A stretch of 27,465 bases of DNA from Reclinomonas americana ATCC 50394 (Eukaryota; Jakobida; Jakobea; Jakobida): positions 5,253 to 32,717 of the forward strand of contig PS015317.1 of assembly GCA_048213135.1 (NCBI GenBank), written 5' to 3'. Shown piece after piece: positions 8,602 to 19,141 of this stretch. Numbering within the stretch: the stretch's first letter is position 1; each line of letters begins with the position of its first letter. The notes below the pieces were generated by a model, which had not been told where the DNA came from, did not search any database, and saw only the letters and a program-made list of their open reading frames with translations. The position numbers and the translations under genes were made by a program.

Positions 8602-11578
8602 ATGACTGAGCTGCAGGAGTTGTGTCTCGATCGCTCTCTTCTCTTGCTATCGCTCTTCCTCTGCTCGTTCATCAGTTGTTCCTGTCCTCACTCGATCCCC
8701 CCTCTCTCTTCTTCTCCTCCTTCTCTTGTCATCGCTCTCTCTCTCTCTCTGTCTCGATCCTTCTCGTGCTTCCTTCTCTTGTCATCGCTCTTTCTCTGCT
8801 CTCTTCTCTCAAGACCGCTTGTTCTTGTCCTCACTCGATCTCTCTTTGTCCTCTCTCTCTCTCTCTCTCGATCCTTCTCGTGCTTCCTCCTCTTGTCTTC
8901 GCTCTTCCTCTGTCACTATCTCGCGACGATCCTTCTCGCGTTCCTTTCTTGTCTTCGCTCTTGCTCTGCTCGCCCTCCCTCTTCTTTCGCGATCAGTCAT
9001 CTTGCTGTTCTCCTCACTCGATTTCTTCACTCTTCGCCTTCTCTCATTCGATCGCTGTCAATTCTTCTCCTCTCTTGTCATCGCTTTCCTCTGCTCACTC
9101 CTCTTCTTCTTCGCGATCCATCACTCGTTTGTGCTGTGTGATCGATCGCTCACTCCTCTCGCACTCTTCCTCCTCTCCCATTCGATCGCTTTCTTCTCTC
9201 TTGTCGCTCTTTCTCTGCTCACTCTCTCGCCGATCAGTCACTCTCGCAGTTTTCCTCACTCGCTTGTTCTTCACACTTCGCCTTCTCCCATTCTTCCTCC
9301 GCTTCCCATCGCTCTTCTCTACTCACATTCCTCTCCTCCTCTTTCCCCTCACTCTCCCCCCAGATGCGCCGTCACCTTCGAGGTCTTTGGCGTTCGTTTG
9401 CGCGGCGAATCGACACAACAGCAGCAGCGATCGCGTCGCAGCAAGCCAACAAGGCGACGGCGATCGACGACGAGTGGAGGAGGAGGAGTGTGGTCGGTGG
9501 TGTTTCGCTTGTGGGATTTCGAGGCGATTGTGGTGCCGGTCGCGATGCGTGACGATGATGATGACTGTGATGGAGAGGAGGAAGAGGAGCGGGAGTCGAG
9601 AAGGACGAGTGTGGTTCGCGAGTGTGTGCTGCGGACGACACCGGGTGAGTGGAAGGGAAGGCAAAGGAAGGGAGGAAAACAGAGCAGAGCACAAAGGAGG
9701 CGACGAAGGAACCACCTCTTCCCCACTCTGCTCCGCACTGCGCTCTGCTTCTGCTCCGCCTTCTGCGCTCTGCTTCTGGTCCGCACTGCGCGCTCTGCTT
9801 CTGCTGTGCCTTCTGCGCTCTGCTTCTGCTCCGCACTGCGCTCTGCTTCTGCTCCGCCTTCTGCGCGCTCTGCTTCTGCTCCGCCTTCTGCGCGCTCTGC
9901 TTCTGCTCCGCCTTCTGCGCGCTCTGCTTCTGCTCCGCCTTCTGCGCGCTCTGCTTCTGCTCCGCACTGCGCTCTCTGTTTCTGCTCCGCACTGCGCGCT
10001 CTGCTTCTGCTCCGCACTGCGCGCTCTGCTTCTGCTCCGCACAGCGCTGTTCCTGTCGTCCTCTCACTGATCCGCGATGCAGATCGACTCGCAACAGCAT
10101 TGCAGTCGTCACCTCCTCTTTCCGTGACTCTGGCAGTGCCCGCACCGCCCCCTGTTGCGTTGGACATGCCTTGCTGTTATTGTGATATCGTTCTCATTGA
10201 TCTCTGCAGGCACGTCAAGCACTGGCAGCTTTCGCCGCCTGCACTGTCTCGCTGGTAGATCGATGGACAGAAGAGGTGTGGCACATCATCCCCTCTCTTT
10301 CTCTCTCCCTCACTCCCCTCATCCCCCTCCGTCTCCTCACAGTGTATGAGTGCCCTGTGCGATCCCTCCCGCGGGCTCGGTCGCCAGGGCACGTTTCCTC
10401 TCACCGACGCATTGGTTTGTGTGACTCGTTCTCGTCCAGAGTCGGCGATCGATCTCACACAGGGCTCGCCATCTAGGGCGCGGCCGTGGCCACGGTCTCC
10501 CTTCGCGTCTCTTTCGCACTGCTGACGCCACCCGAAGCGCCGCCGTCGCAAATGAGACATGTTGCGTCGCTGTTGATGAAGGGCTGTCGTTTCTCTTGTG
10601 AGAACTCATTTGACCTCATCGACTCGGCAGTTCGAGAGAGTGTCCACGGCGCGCGTGGTACGCGGCCCGTCGCGTCGACGACAGCGTTCGGTGCCGGCCT
10701 CTGCACGCCAGAAACGACCAAAGTCGGCGGTGAGCGACCGAGACAATGTTGTGGACCTGGCACGCTACGTTTCGCCGCCACGAGTCGCCAGTCTGTTGCC
10801 TGTTCAAGGATCGCCCAAGCAAGCCTCATCTCCTGCTGCTCCTTCTTCTCCACCGCCTCCTCCACCACCGCCTCCACCACAACCATCAGCCGCCTCCCCC
10901 CGCTGGTCGGCGTCGCCACCGCGCACTCGTTCGCGACAACCGTCGTCGCCGCCAATGCCGACGAGGTACGCCGATTTGCAAGAGGTGTTTTCGCGCGACG
11001 AGGCCGAGGCCGACAGCTATCGGCGCATGCTGGCCTTCTCTCAAGGTCGCGACTCGCGCGACGATGACGGCAGCGACGAGCGGGACGAGGACGATGAAGA
11101 ACTGAGACCATTGCAGGCACACGAGGAGCGATATGCGTGGCGACACCACATGCGCCGCCGCAAGACGCAGAGCGTGTTGAGAGTTGCGACTGCACACTGG
11201 GTGAGGAGATGATGGCGGATCTTCACTTGTTCTGATTTACTGGCGGTACACAGACCTTCAGGTCGGCGCAGACCGCACATCGAGTTGGTGGCGGCTTCCA
11301 CATGCACGACTCGATGGCGTTGCGTCAATTGCCGGCCCAGGTGCAGCCGGGCAAGATCGTGCCGCCGGCCGAGGATCCACAGTCGCTGCTGCGGGTGATG
11401 AGGATCATGTTGCGTGAGAAACGGGAAGAGTTGATGGGGGAGATGATGATGTTGACTGTCGTACATGTGTCAGGGCAACGTATCATGCGAGAACGGCAAA
11501 GATGGGTGAGTGTGCGTGGTGATTGGTGGCTGTCAATGGCGAGAATGGCTGATTGATGTGTTACAGACAAGTACTTGA
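8602..11578 (+). CDS. Hypothetical protein with N-terminal C2-like domain and proline-rich disordered middle (448 aa)
   Basis: Not recognised as a named family. Ten exons join in phase: 8602-8621, 9364-9644, 10083-10153, 10210-10254, 10343-10414, 10477-10560, 10631-11200, 11254-11413, 11474-11505, 11567-11578, total 1347 nt including TGA. Residues about 1-190 read like a C2 beta-sandwich: CAVTFEVFGVRL, WSVVFRLWDFEAIVVPVA, then PPLSVTLAVP, AACTVSL, GTFPLTDALG and VATVSLRVSFALL, with an Asp/Glu-rich loop (about 75-90). Residues about 192-300 are basic, Ser/Pro-rich and include ten prolines in a row. The C-terminal part (YADLQEVFSRDEAEADSYRR onward) is charged and helical. Inference: the strand pattern recalls C2 domains of centrosome/cilium proteins such as RPGRIP1 or CEP120, by eye only. 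The first exon rests on phase and donor alone; a different donor at 11395 would give a longer C-terminus ending near 11954. Confidence 0.55.
8622..9363 (+). repeat. CT-rich intron with degenerate repeats of a TTGTCATCGCTCTTTCTCTG unit
   Basis: The proposed first intron of the C2-like gene (742 nt) is pyrimidine-rich throughout. Variants of the unit TCTCTTGTCATCGCTCTT recur about nine times (for example near 8650, 8735, 8778, 8895, 8950, 9075, 9200), mixed with CACTCGATC elements. It ends in a polypyrimidine tract and CCCCAG acceptor at 9363. Open frames over 480 codons cross it only because stops are rare in such sequence. Confidence 0.7.
9720..10044. repeat. Minisatellite of 25- and 27-bp units
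   Basis: Units begin CTCTGCTTCTGCTCCGC and end either in CTTCTGCGCG (27 bp) or ACTGCGCG (25 bp), with a few truncated or substituted copies. The 27-bp form is tandem and almost identical at about 9841-9960. The array lies in the second intron of the C2-like gene (9645-10082). The encoded SASAPPSAR or AEQKQSAQK peptides on the two strands are by-products. Confidence 0.9.
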
Positions 11579-12047
11579 ACGAGCTCGCCGAAATGTATGC
11601 TCCAGTGTATTGATGAGTGCGTTGGGAGCAGGGATGAGTGGTTTGTTTACGAGCCCGCAACGCAAGTCCCTTGATCGCATTGACTCCTGGACCTTCGTCC
11701 TTGGACACTTGCTCGTTGTGTCCTCTCCGCCGCAGCAGCGCATTCAGCAGCAACCATGTAGACTTTCTGACTTCTCCGACCTTGGACCACTCTCGCCTTT
11801 GACTCTTGTTCTTTGCACGCGTGCATCCATATGCATGCCTCTAGGAGATCTCACCTGGCCAACAACGCTTCGCTCTTTGCAGCAACTGTGGGCTGACTTC
11901 CCTCTCGTCCGAGGCCTTGACGTCCTCGTATGCACTCTTCCATCCAGTGACTAGTGACCACTTACACTTGCATGCATGGTCGTGGACCCTGCAGCACTTG
12001 TCTCCTTCACTTACAACGTCGAGTGTCCTTCTCCCTTCACCTCCCCA
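11579..12047 (+). promoter_or_regulatory. Spacer between the C2-like gene and coilin
   Basis: Only 469 bp separate the proposed C2-gene stop from the coilin ATG on the same strand, so this must hold the 3' end of one and the promoter of the other. A plus-strand frame stays open to 11954 but looks non-coding unless the alternative C2-gene donor at 11395 is used. An in-frame ATG at 11976 could extend coilin by 24 residues. No terminator or TATA-like element is clear. Confidence 0.4.
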
Positions 12048-15000
12048 ATGGACACTCTCGCCGGCGCACTGACTCCCTCGGGTGGTGGAGGCCCGCCACT
12101 GCTTTCCTTCACGCATGCTGCTCCCTCGCGCGTGCGAGTGACGTTTGGATGGGACGAGAACGTGCTGATGTTGGCGCACTCGTCGGTGCAGGCGCTCTCG
12201 TCGCTGTACATGTTGCCGGAGGAGTCGTGGGCGCTTGTGCCAGAGTCGTGCACAAGAGTGTGGCAGGTGAGGGTGGGAGAGAGGGAAAGGGAGGGAGAAT
12301 GGGGGGAGAATGGGGGGAGAATGGGGGAATACATGCATGCATTAGAACAGAATGTGTGTGTGTGCGTGTGTGTGTGTGTGTGTTGAAGAAGGCAGGGAGA
12401 AGTAGAGGCACACTTGTACACTGCATGCTCTCTCTCTCCCTCTCTCTGTCGTGAATGCATTCACTGAGTAACTGTGTGCATTGTAGAGGAGAAGTGCAGA
12501 CTCAGTGCACACTGAGCTCTCTTTCTATCTGTGCATGTGCAGAGAGGACACACACACACACACACACTCTCTCTCTCTCTCTCTTGCACACAATACGCTC
12601 TCTCTCATGCACTGAGAGAGTGAGTGTGCAAGAGAGAAACGTGGACTGCTCTCTCTCTCTCTCTTTGCATCGTGTACAGTGAGGAGGAGAGAGACACACA
12701 CACACGCGCTCTCACACTCACGCCACTCTCACACTCTCATGCGCACGCTTTCTCTCTCACTCTCACATGCCTTCTGCGATGCATTCGCAAGTCTTTCTCT
12801 TTTCTCTCTCTTTTCCCCTCTCCCTTTGCCCTCCTTCTCCCTCACACACATGCACAGTCACTCTCCTGCACTTGCATCCCTCACTTCTGCCTGCATTCAC
12901 GTGCATGCGCGCGTGCGTGTGTGTTGTGTGCTGAACATGTCCGTCTTTCCTCCCTCTCTCTTTCTCTCTCTCTCGTGTTTTTCCGCACAGTTTGTGCACC
13001 ACTTGAGCGACATGTTTGGTGTGCAAGCGGCGGGTCTGAAGGCGACTTGTGTGCTGCTTGATGGAGCTCGAGTGCAGCCAGCGGAGCGCGTGCAAGTGTT
13101 TCGCGAGAATGATCGTATTTTGTGAGTGGTGATGTTGTACCTCCCCTGCTCCCTCCTCCTCCTTGCTCTCTCATGTCATGTCGTCTCATGCCCCCTCCCC
13201 TCACTGCTCTTCATCGTGCCTCTCTTGTTTCCCATTTGTATCTCTCCTTCTCACTCAATGCCCTCTTGTCTCTTGCCCTTCTTTTTCTTCCTATTCTCCT
13301 CCTGGTCCTCCTTCTCCTCCTTCGTTTCCTGTCATGTCGTCTCATGCCCTCCCCTTCTCCTGCTCCCATCCCCCTCTCCTCACTCTCCTCACTCTCCTCC
13401 TCCTCTCCTCCTTCTCCTCCTATTCTTCGCTTCACTGCTTTCTTTTGCCCTGTCGTCTCATGCACCCCTCCCCTTCTCCTCCTGCTCATTCTTCTCCTCC
13501 TCATCCTTCTCCCTTGACCTAACTCTCATGCGTTCTTGTCTCTTGCCTTTCTTTTTCTTCCTCCATTCCTCCTCGTCCTCCTCCTCCCTTCACTTCTCTC
13601 TCTTGCCCTCTTGCCTCTTCTTCTTCTCCTGCTCATCCGTCTCCTCATGCTCATCCGTCTCCTCCTCCTCCTTTTTTCCCTTCCTTGCCCTCTCATCTCT
13701 TGCCCCTTTTCCTTCCCTCTCCTCACTCTCCCTTCATCCCTTTCTTCTCCCTCGCAGAGTCCTCGTCGCACCTCTGAAGTCCCTGCGCCCTCCCGCCCGG
13801 AAGAGAACACGAGCGCTGACTGCCGCTGGTGAGCTGCTTCAAAACCCACGCTCCCCTCTCACCACCTCACCTCTTGTGCGTGTCTCAGTCGATGACGACG
13901 ATGATGATGACGAGGCGGTGCAACCCAAGGAGAAGCGAACCAAGAAGGGCGCGGAGAAGAAGAAACCCAAGAAGACGAAGAAGGACCTCAAGAAGAAGAA
14001 GAACGACAAGCGGAAAAAGGCGTCTTCCTCCTCCTCGTCTTCTTCTTCTTCATCGTCGTCGTCATCATCGTCTTCATCATCGTCGGAGGAGGAGGAGGAC
14101 GAGGAGATGGAGTCCGTGAATGACGATCGTGAAAAGGCTGTCCGCACACGCGCCCCTCTTCCACTGGCGCGTGAGGACGACGCGAAGGCGCCGAAGACGA
14201 GCAAGAAGGCAAAGGCGAAGGAATCGGCGCCGCAGTCAGCCGCTGCGGGCGCTGATGAGCAGTCTGCGTCAGCGAAGAAACGAAAGACGCACCGCGGTCG
14301 ACGAGGATCTGGCAAGGGCGCCAAGGCTCAGTCGCAGGACGGTGATCAAGTGATGGCGTCTGCAGCGGCACCTCCGGCACGAGCGCCTCAACAAAAAGTG
14401 GCGCCACCACCGCCACCACCACCACCGCCGCCGACGGAGCAACCCGCCGGCGGAAAGAAGGCCAAGCCGCTGTCAACTCCTCAGCAAGCCAGTGGACAAA
14501 AGGCCGCGGCTCCAGCGACGCCAGTGCCGGCGCCCGCGAAGCCCAGCATCAAACAGGCCACGCCCGTGCAGCCGCCACCAGCACCAGCGTCACTGAACTC
14601 CGCCGGCAAGGCACCCCGTCCGTACGACTCGTATCCGCCTCTGCAGCGGCCTCTGATGGTTTGCGCATGTGCTGTATGCTTTAGATGTCCAACGCTCCCT
14701 TTTCATCCTTTGTCACCTCGCAGAGTGGATATCGGATTGCGTATCGCGTCGTGGAACTCAGCAAATCAAGAATGCCCTCGGTGTCGGATCACTATGTTGC
14801 GTCTTGTCCCCTCCCTGTATGGCCCCTGGCAACTGTGTCAATATTCATGCCGGCGTGCAGGAGGCTCTTGTGCTGTCGGTGAACGACGAGGAGCAGACGG
14901 TGCGTTTGCGGCAAATCCATCCGCTGCGAGCGCCGACCTTTAGTCTGGCGTTGGAGATGGACGAGGACGGCAACCTGGTAGACGACGAGGAAGTGGACGA

Positions 15001-15136
15001 GTATGGCGAGCCGGTGCGCCCACCGTCCCCGGAGCCCACAGTGGCGCAAGAGTTTGAGTGCGAAATCTCGGTGATGATCGACATTCGCATCATTGATCAG
15101 TCGGCGGGCTCAGTTCTATTACAATCGGCGCGATAA
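12048..15136 (+). CDS. COIL: Coilin, Cajal body scaffold protein (532 aa)
   Basis: Five exons join in phase: 12048-12266, 12991-13121, 13758-14658, 14724-14795, 14861-15136 (1599 nt with stop). Residues about 20-125 match the coilin N-terminal self-association domain: SRVRVTFGWDE, FVHHLSDMFGVQ, ATCVLLDGARVQPAERVQVF, RENDRILVLVAPL. Next come an acidic patch, Lys-rich NLS-like stretches (about 160-205), a run of 21 serines (206-226) followed by EEEEDEE, a short RGRRG motif and poly-proline. Residues about 418-532 match the C-terminal Tudor-like domain: SGYRIAYRVVELSKSRM, then EALVLSVNDEEQTVRLRQIH. Known: coilin nucleates Cajal bodies and binds snRNP/SMN components; human coilin is 576 aa, so length fits. 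The intron 4 donor (14796, GTTGCG) was chosen over GTATGG at 14817 because SDHY-EALVLSVN aligns with the family. Confidence 0.87.
12267..12990 (+). repeat. Coilin intron 1 with GT/CA, CT and CACTCT microsatellites
   Basis: A 724-nt intron with donor GTGAGG and acceptor TTCCGCACAG. It contains a GT run near 12355-12384, CA near 12550-12568, several CT runs, and CACTCTCACACTC arrays near 12710-12770. No exon-like sequence is seen inside it. Confidence 0.75.
13122..13757 (+). repeat. Coilin intron 2, CT-rich with diverged direct repeats
   Basis: A 636-nt intron with donor GTGAGT and acceptor CCCTCGCAG. The element CATGTCGTCTCATGCCC recurs near 13174 and 13333, and shortened as TGTCGTCTCATGCA near 13451. 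A second block beginning CTCTTGCC.TTCTTTTTCTTC occurs near 13270 and again near 13540. This points to duplication of a segment of about 120-270 bp followed by decay. The 605-codon open frame spanning it is not a real protein upstream of 13758. Confidence 0.7.
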
Positions 15137-15418
15137 TGGTTGTTTTTTTTTCTCTCTATAAGAAGAAAAAGGAGAGAAAGAGAGTGAGAGGAGATTGGTG
15201 GTGGAGCGAGCTCACACAGCTTCGACCGTGGAGGGAGAGAAGAAATTGTCGGCCGCCAGTGGCGATGCCAAGTCAACCTGCACGGGGGTGCGTGGTGCGG
15301 CCGCCATCATGGCGATCTGTGCGTGAAGCGTGAGCGTACTGAAAGATTTAGACATGGAGACAAGAGAGAGACGCAACTGCAGCACGGGTGGGACTCAGCA
15401 ACAGATCGCATGTGGCGC
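15137..15418. other. Convergent 3' intergenic spacer
   Basis: These 282 bp separate the coilin stop (plus) from the coiled-coil gene stop (minus) and should contain both 3' untranslated ends. There is a T9 run with CT immediately after the coilin stop and a purine tract near 15160-15190. No canonical AATAAA is seen on either strand in this spacer. Confidence 0.5.
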
Positions 15419-17296
15419 TCAGTCGTCGCCGTCCGGGAAGGAGCACGTCGCGCATCTCATTGACCTGCGTGCAATTGAGAACTCTTCTTGCTGCGCGGCC
15501 TGCTTCAAGAGACGAACCTTGCTCATCATGCTCTTGAAGTTGTTCATCTTTTGCAAGATGCGTGCCTTACCGGCCTGGATCATTTCGTGCTGCTGGTCGA
15601 GGTTGTCAAGCAGTGCCCTGCGATCGGCCTCCCGTGTGGCGCGGTCCGACTCGGCATCGTCGAATGGGAGGAGCGACACTACTCGAAGAGTTAGTGGGAG
15701 TGCATAAACAAGCGCAAGTCTCCGGCGTGCAAAGTCAAAAAACCTGGATCGGTGCCGCACTTCTCCAGTGCGTTTTCCAGCTCGGTGATGCGCGCGTCTG
15801 CCTTGATGAGAGCCGCTTGCAATTCGTGAATCTCGTCGGCATGCGCTACCCTCATATCCGACAATTGTTCCTCGCAGTGGCGTTGAGCACGCAGGCACTT
15901 GTCTGCGAGCACACCCTGTTAGAGGTCGAGTCGAGTACACATCTGTGGTCGGCGCACACACCTCGAGCCTCCTCGTGAGCCTTGCTGACAATCTCGGTGG
16001 CCTCTGCCAACTTGCGTTCGATTGTCGACCTGTTCTGTTGCTCCCTGTTCAACTCCGCCTGCGTTGAAGTGAAGGCGTCAGTACCTATGTGTGGAACAGA
16101 CCTCTTGCAATCCCATTCTCTCTCGTTGCTGCACAAATTTCTCACTCACATCTTGCTTCTCTTTGAATGGTTCTCGATCCTCCACGTCAGTATCTACCTT
16201 ACGCCACTCACTCTCCCTGCTGCCACGCATCTGTCAAGCTTGTGCCCCCAATCAGTCTCTCTCATCTGTCCCCTTCCACTCCCTCTCCTACTATCTCCCT
16301 ACATTTCTCACCTTTGCTAGTCCGGTTGCTATCAATGCTACTACGTCCCCCCTCTTGATCGATTCAACTTCATCACTCCACATCTCTTGGCTTCTCACAG
16401 TTCTCTCGATTCCTCCTTACTTTCTCCCTGCAGGTCTACTTCGCTCTTTCATCCGCTCTCACTTTTTTCTACCATGATTGAGTCCCTTCTTTCTACAGCT
16501 GTCCTCTCTCTCCGTCTCTCTCTCCGCTAATCGATCCTTCAGTCCTTCTGTTCCTCCTTCTCTCTTATCCTCTCCCTTCACCCCCCTTTTTCTCCTTCTC
16601 CCGCACCTCCAAATCGCAGACTCGCACGCGCATCTCCTTGACCGCCAGCTCCTTCTCATGTCCCAGCTGCTCCACTCGCTCCTTCAGCGTGTTGTTCTCC
16701 TCCACCACACTCTCGTGCAATCGCTTAAGCTCCGAGATGCTGCAATCACACTTTAGCATCCGTAAAGAATACTCTGGATGGAGAGCAGACGCACGCACCC
16801 CATCATGTCAAACTTCTTCTTGGCCGCCACTGCAGCCGGTCCACTGGCCGCGACGGGCTTGGATGACTGCGGATGGCTGCGAAGAGCAGTCAGCGCCTGT
16901 CACGATAGGAGAAAAGGCCTTCACTGTGTCACTCTTCTCATTCTGTCAGTCTGTCATTGTACATGCACCTCTCTCTGTGTTTCTATGTCCCTCTTTCTCC
17001 CTTTCTCACAGAGACGCACTTTCCCCGAGTCTGCCTTGCCTTCTCTCTTACTCTCTCACCTTCTCTCGTTTCTCTCCCTCTCTCGTCTCTCTCTCCTTTT
17101 GCCTCTCTCTGACTTCAATCTCGGGATCTGCCCGTCAGCCTCAGTATTCTCATGCGCCTTCTTCCGGCCCCAGCCTGGCACCCTCTCTCTGGCTCATTCT
17201 CTATCTCCACCTTCTCTCCGTCCGACTTCCTCCTCTACTCTTAGTGTCCGCCTCCCTGTCACTGTGCCTTTCACACTCTATCTTCCTGTCTATCTG

Positions 17297-17333
<37 letters not shown>

Positions 17334-17585
17334 GTTCCTTTCTCTTTGTCTCTCCGACCCCCCTATCCAATCTCAGTATCTGCCTCCTTGTCAGTGTGCC
17401 TCCGACACTGTCTCACTGTGCGTTCCACTGTCTGTCAGCCTGCCTGCCTGTTACCTTCTCTCTCTCTCTCTNNNNNNNNNNNNNNNNNNNNCCCGTACCT
17501 ACCTACTACTACTACTCTCTCTCTCGTCGTCGTCGTCGTCCGTCCGTCCTACTCTCTCTCGTCGTCGTCGTCGTCTCGTCGTCTC

Positions 17586-17658
<73 letters not shown>

Positions 17659-18094
17659 CTTCTCCCTCCCCATCCCTTCACCTCCATCACACACACCTCT
17701 CACTATGACTCGCACTACCCGTAGGCGTCGTCGACACTGGTGCCACCACCACAGCCGCCGCCGCTGCCGCCGCCACTGTCACCGCTGCAGCAGCTGTCGC
17801 CGACGTTGGTGTCGATCCAGTCGGCGTCGTCGCCGTCATGTGCGTCTCCACCGCAGCAGGCGCCGCCTTTCCCTTCTTCGCCCCCTTCTTCCCCACAGCT
17901 GCTACTGCTGTCTGAGGAGCCGACAAAGACGAAGGCGGAGGAGGCAGCATCGAGGCACCCTCCTCCACCACCGCATGCCTGGCCGCCGATGCCGCAGTCG
18001 GCGCCAACAAGCGCGACGGAGGCGCGATCTTGCCACCAACACGAGGCGCAGAGGCAGAGGTGCCAGTGGCCTTGGGCTGCGGAAGCTTGGACAT
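15419..18094 (-). CDS. Coiled-coil protein with Ala/Pro-rich basic N-terminus, function unknown
   Basis: Not recognised. Exons, minus strand: 17719-18094 (ATG at 18094, MSKLPQPKATG), 16799-16896, 16607-16739, 15962-16058, 15744-15902, 15419-15678. The last five join in phase (747 nt). Exon 1 ends one base out of phase with exon 2, so either its donor lies at 17693 (GTGTGA) or a small exon is missing. The first 125 residues are disordered and Ala/Pro/Lys-rich with a KKGAKKGK patch. The rest is a long heptad-like coiled coil (ISELKRLHESVVEENNTLKE, LNREQQNRSTIERKLAEA, ELQAALIKADARITELENAL, MNNFKSMMSKVRLLKQ) ending in RCATCSFPDGDD. No motor, membrane segment or enzyme motif is visible. A structural or cytoskeletal role is a guess. 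It starts 92 bp from the transporter gene, head to head. Confidence 0.7.
16059..16606 (-). other. Long intron of the coiled-coil gene
   Basis: A 548-nt intron joining CDLE to AELNREQQ in phase 0, which continues the heptad pattern. It is pyrimidine-rich on the plus strand and unremarkable otherwise. The plus-strand open frames in it are not conserved-looking. Confidence 0.65.
16897..17718 (-). repeat. Intron of the coiled-coil gene with long CT/GA microsatellites and gap
   Basis: About 820 nt between the N-terminal exon and the coiled-coil exons. It holds a CT run at 17300-17328, an N run at 17472-17491, CGT triplet blocks near 17524-17580, and a nearly perfect CT dinucleotide run of about 65 bp at 17586-17652. 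A small exon needed to fix the reading phase could be hidden here, but none is visible. Confidence 0.65.
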
Positions 18095-18186
18095 CTTTTC
18101 TCGTCGCTCAAATCGAAAACGTTGCAACGGACATCTTGTCCCGCGCAAATGTCCCGCATCAAATCCTCTCTTATCCTTGTTGCCAC
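18095..18186. promoter_or_regulatory. Putative bidirectional promoter between head-to-head genes
   Basis: Only 92 bp lie between the ATG of the coiled-coil gene (minus, 18094) and the proposed ATG of the SLC33A1-like gene (plus, 18187). Both 5' untranslated regions and any shared promoter must fit here or overlap the opposite gene's first exon. No TATA box is seen. The transporter frame is open upstream to 17740, so a farther upstream start, antisense to the coiled-coil exon, cannot be excluded. Confidence 0.45.
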
Positions 18187-19109
18187 ATGGCGACCTCGTC
18201 AGTGTCGACTGACGTGTTGTTACACGCCACTGGCATTGCGGCATCGTTTCAACCGCGTTCTCCTCGCGTTCACACACAGAGATCGCCTTCACTGAGTGCG
18301 GCCTCTCCGCGTTATGTGTCACTGGAGGAGCAGCAACAAGAAGAGTTGCTGTTGAATGGAGAAGGCGACGAGGAAGAGGCCGCTGTGACGCGCTCCAAGT
18401 CGTCGACATCGGTCAGAACAGTTGAAAGCGATCACGACGAGGCGGATGATGATGATGATGATTTCCGCCAAGAGGATGATGATGATGACGAGCGTCTGTC
18501 CAACATGTCATCGCCGCTGTTGTCAGCGACCGACCGGAAAGAGCGCGCGAGTCGAGCTTCACGGGAGAAGCGACAGCAGTTGCTGATGCAGCGGCATCAC
18601 CGACGGAGCAAGAGTCTCACTGCCATGGCACCCCCGATGCCGGCCGTGTGTCGCGTGGATGTGGAGGCGGCACATGCGGGAATGATCATGTCTTCGTCGG
18701 CTTCGTCGGCTGCGGCGGCTGGTGGATTCACGTCGCCGTTGTCGGTGGGGGAGAGCGGGGGAACGCCGAGTAGCGGTACGCCGGCGACGACGCCCACGGG
18801 ACCCGGGTCGTGGGATGATCAGTTGTCGTTTTTGTTGCTGTGCTTTCTTTGTTGCGTTGGTGTGAGGGGCGATGAGGGAGAGGGGAGAGGGGGGAGGGAG
18901 AGGGAGAAGGGAGAAGGGAGAGGGAGAGGAGAGGGAGAGGGAAGGGAGAGGAGAGGGAGAGGAGAGAGAAGTGGAATGGGAGAGGGAGACAGCAGATGGC
19001 AATTAGAGACACACTTGCAGCGTCAGTGAGAGAGAGAGAGTGAACGAGAGCGAAACAAACAGCAACTAGAGACACACTTGCAGCGACAGTGAAAAAGAAA
19101 GTGACGAGA

Positions 19110-19141
<32 letters not shown>

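Noticed and set aside
9323-10167. Minus-strand AEQKQSAQ / AEGGAEAER repeat proteins
   Set aside because: Three overlapping frames all read the same minisatellite, which is what a 25/27-bp array does on any strand; the plus strand has supported splice sites around it.
8726-10258. 510-codon plus-strand open frame including the SASAPPSAR repeats
   Set aside because: It is open only because CT-rich introns and the minisatellite lack stops. Splicing out 9645-10082 gives a better, phase-consistent C2-like protein.
13126-14943. 605-codon plus-strand open frame as one protein
   Set aside because: Its first 210 codons are the CT-rich coilin intron 2. The real exon starts at 13758, where the phase with exon 2 and the coilin alignment agree.
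17740-18186. Plus-strand N-terminal extension of the transporter from 17740
   Set aside because: It is Pro/Ser-rich and lies antisense to an exon with a good ATG and an Ala/Pro/Lys-rich N-terminus for the coiled-coil protein. The ATG at 18187 is the simpler start, though the alternative is not disproved.
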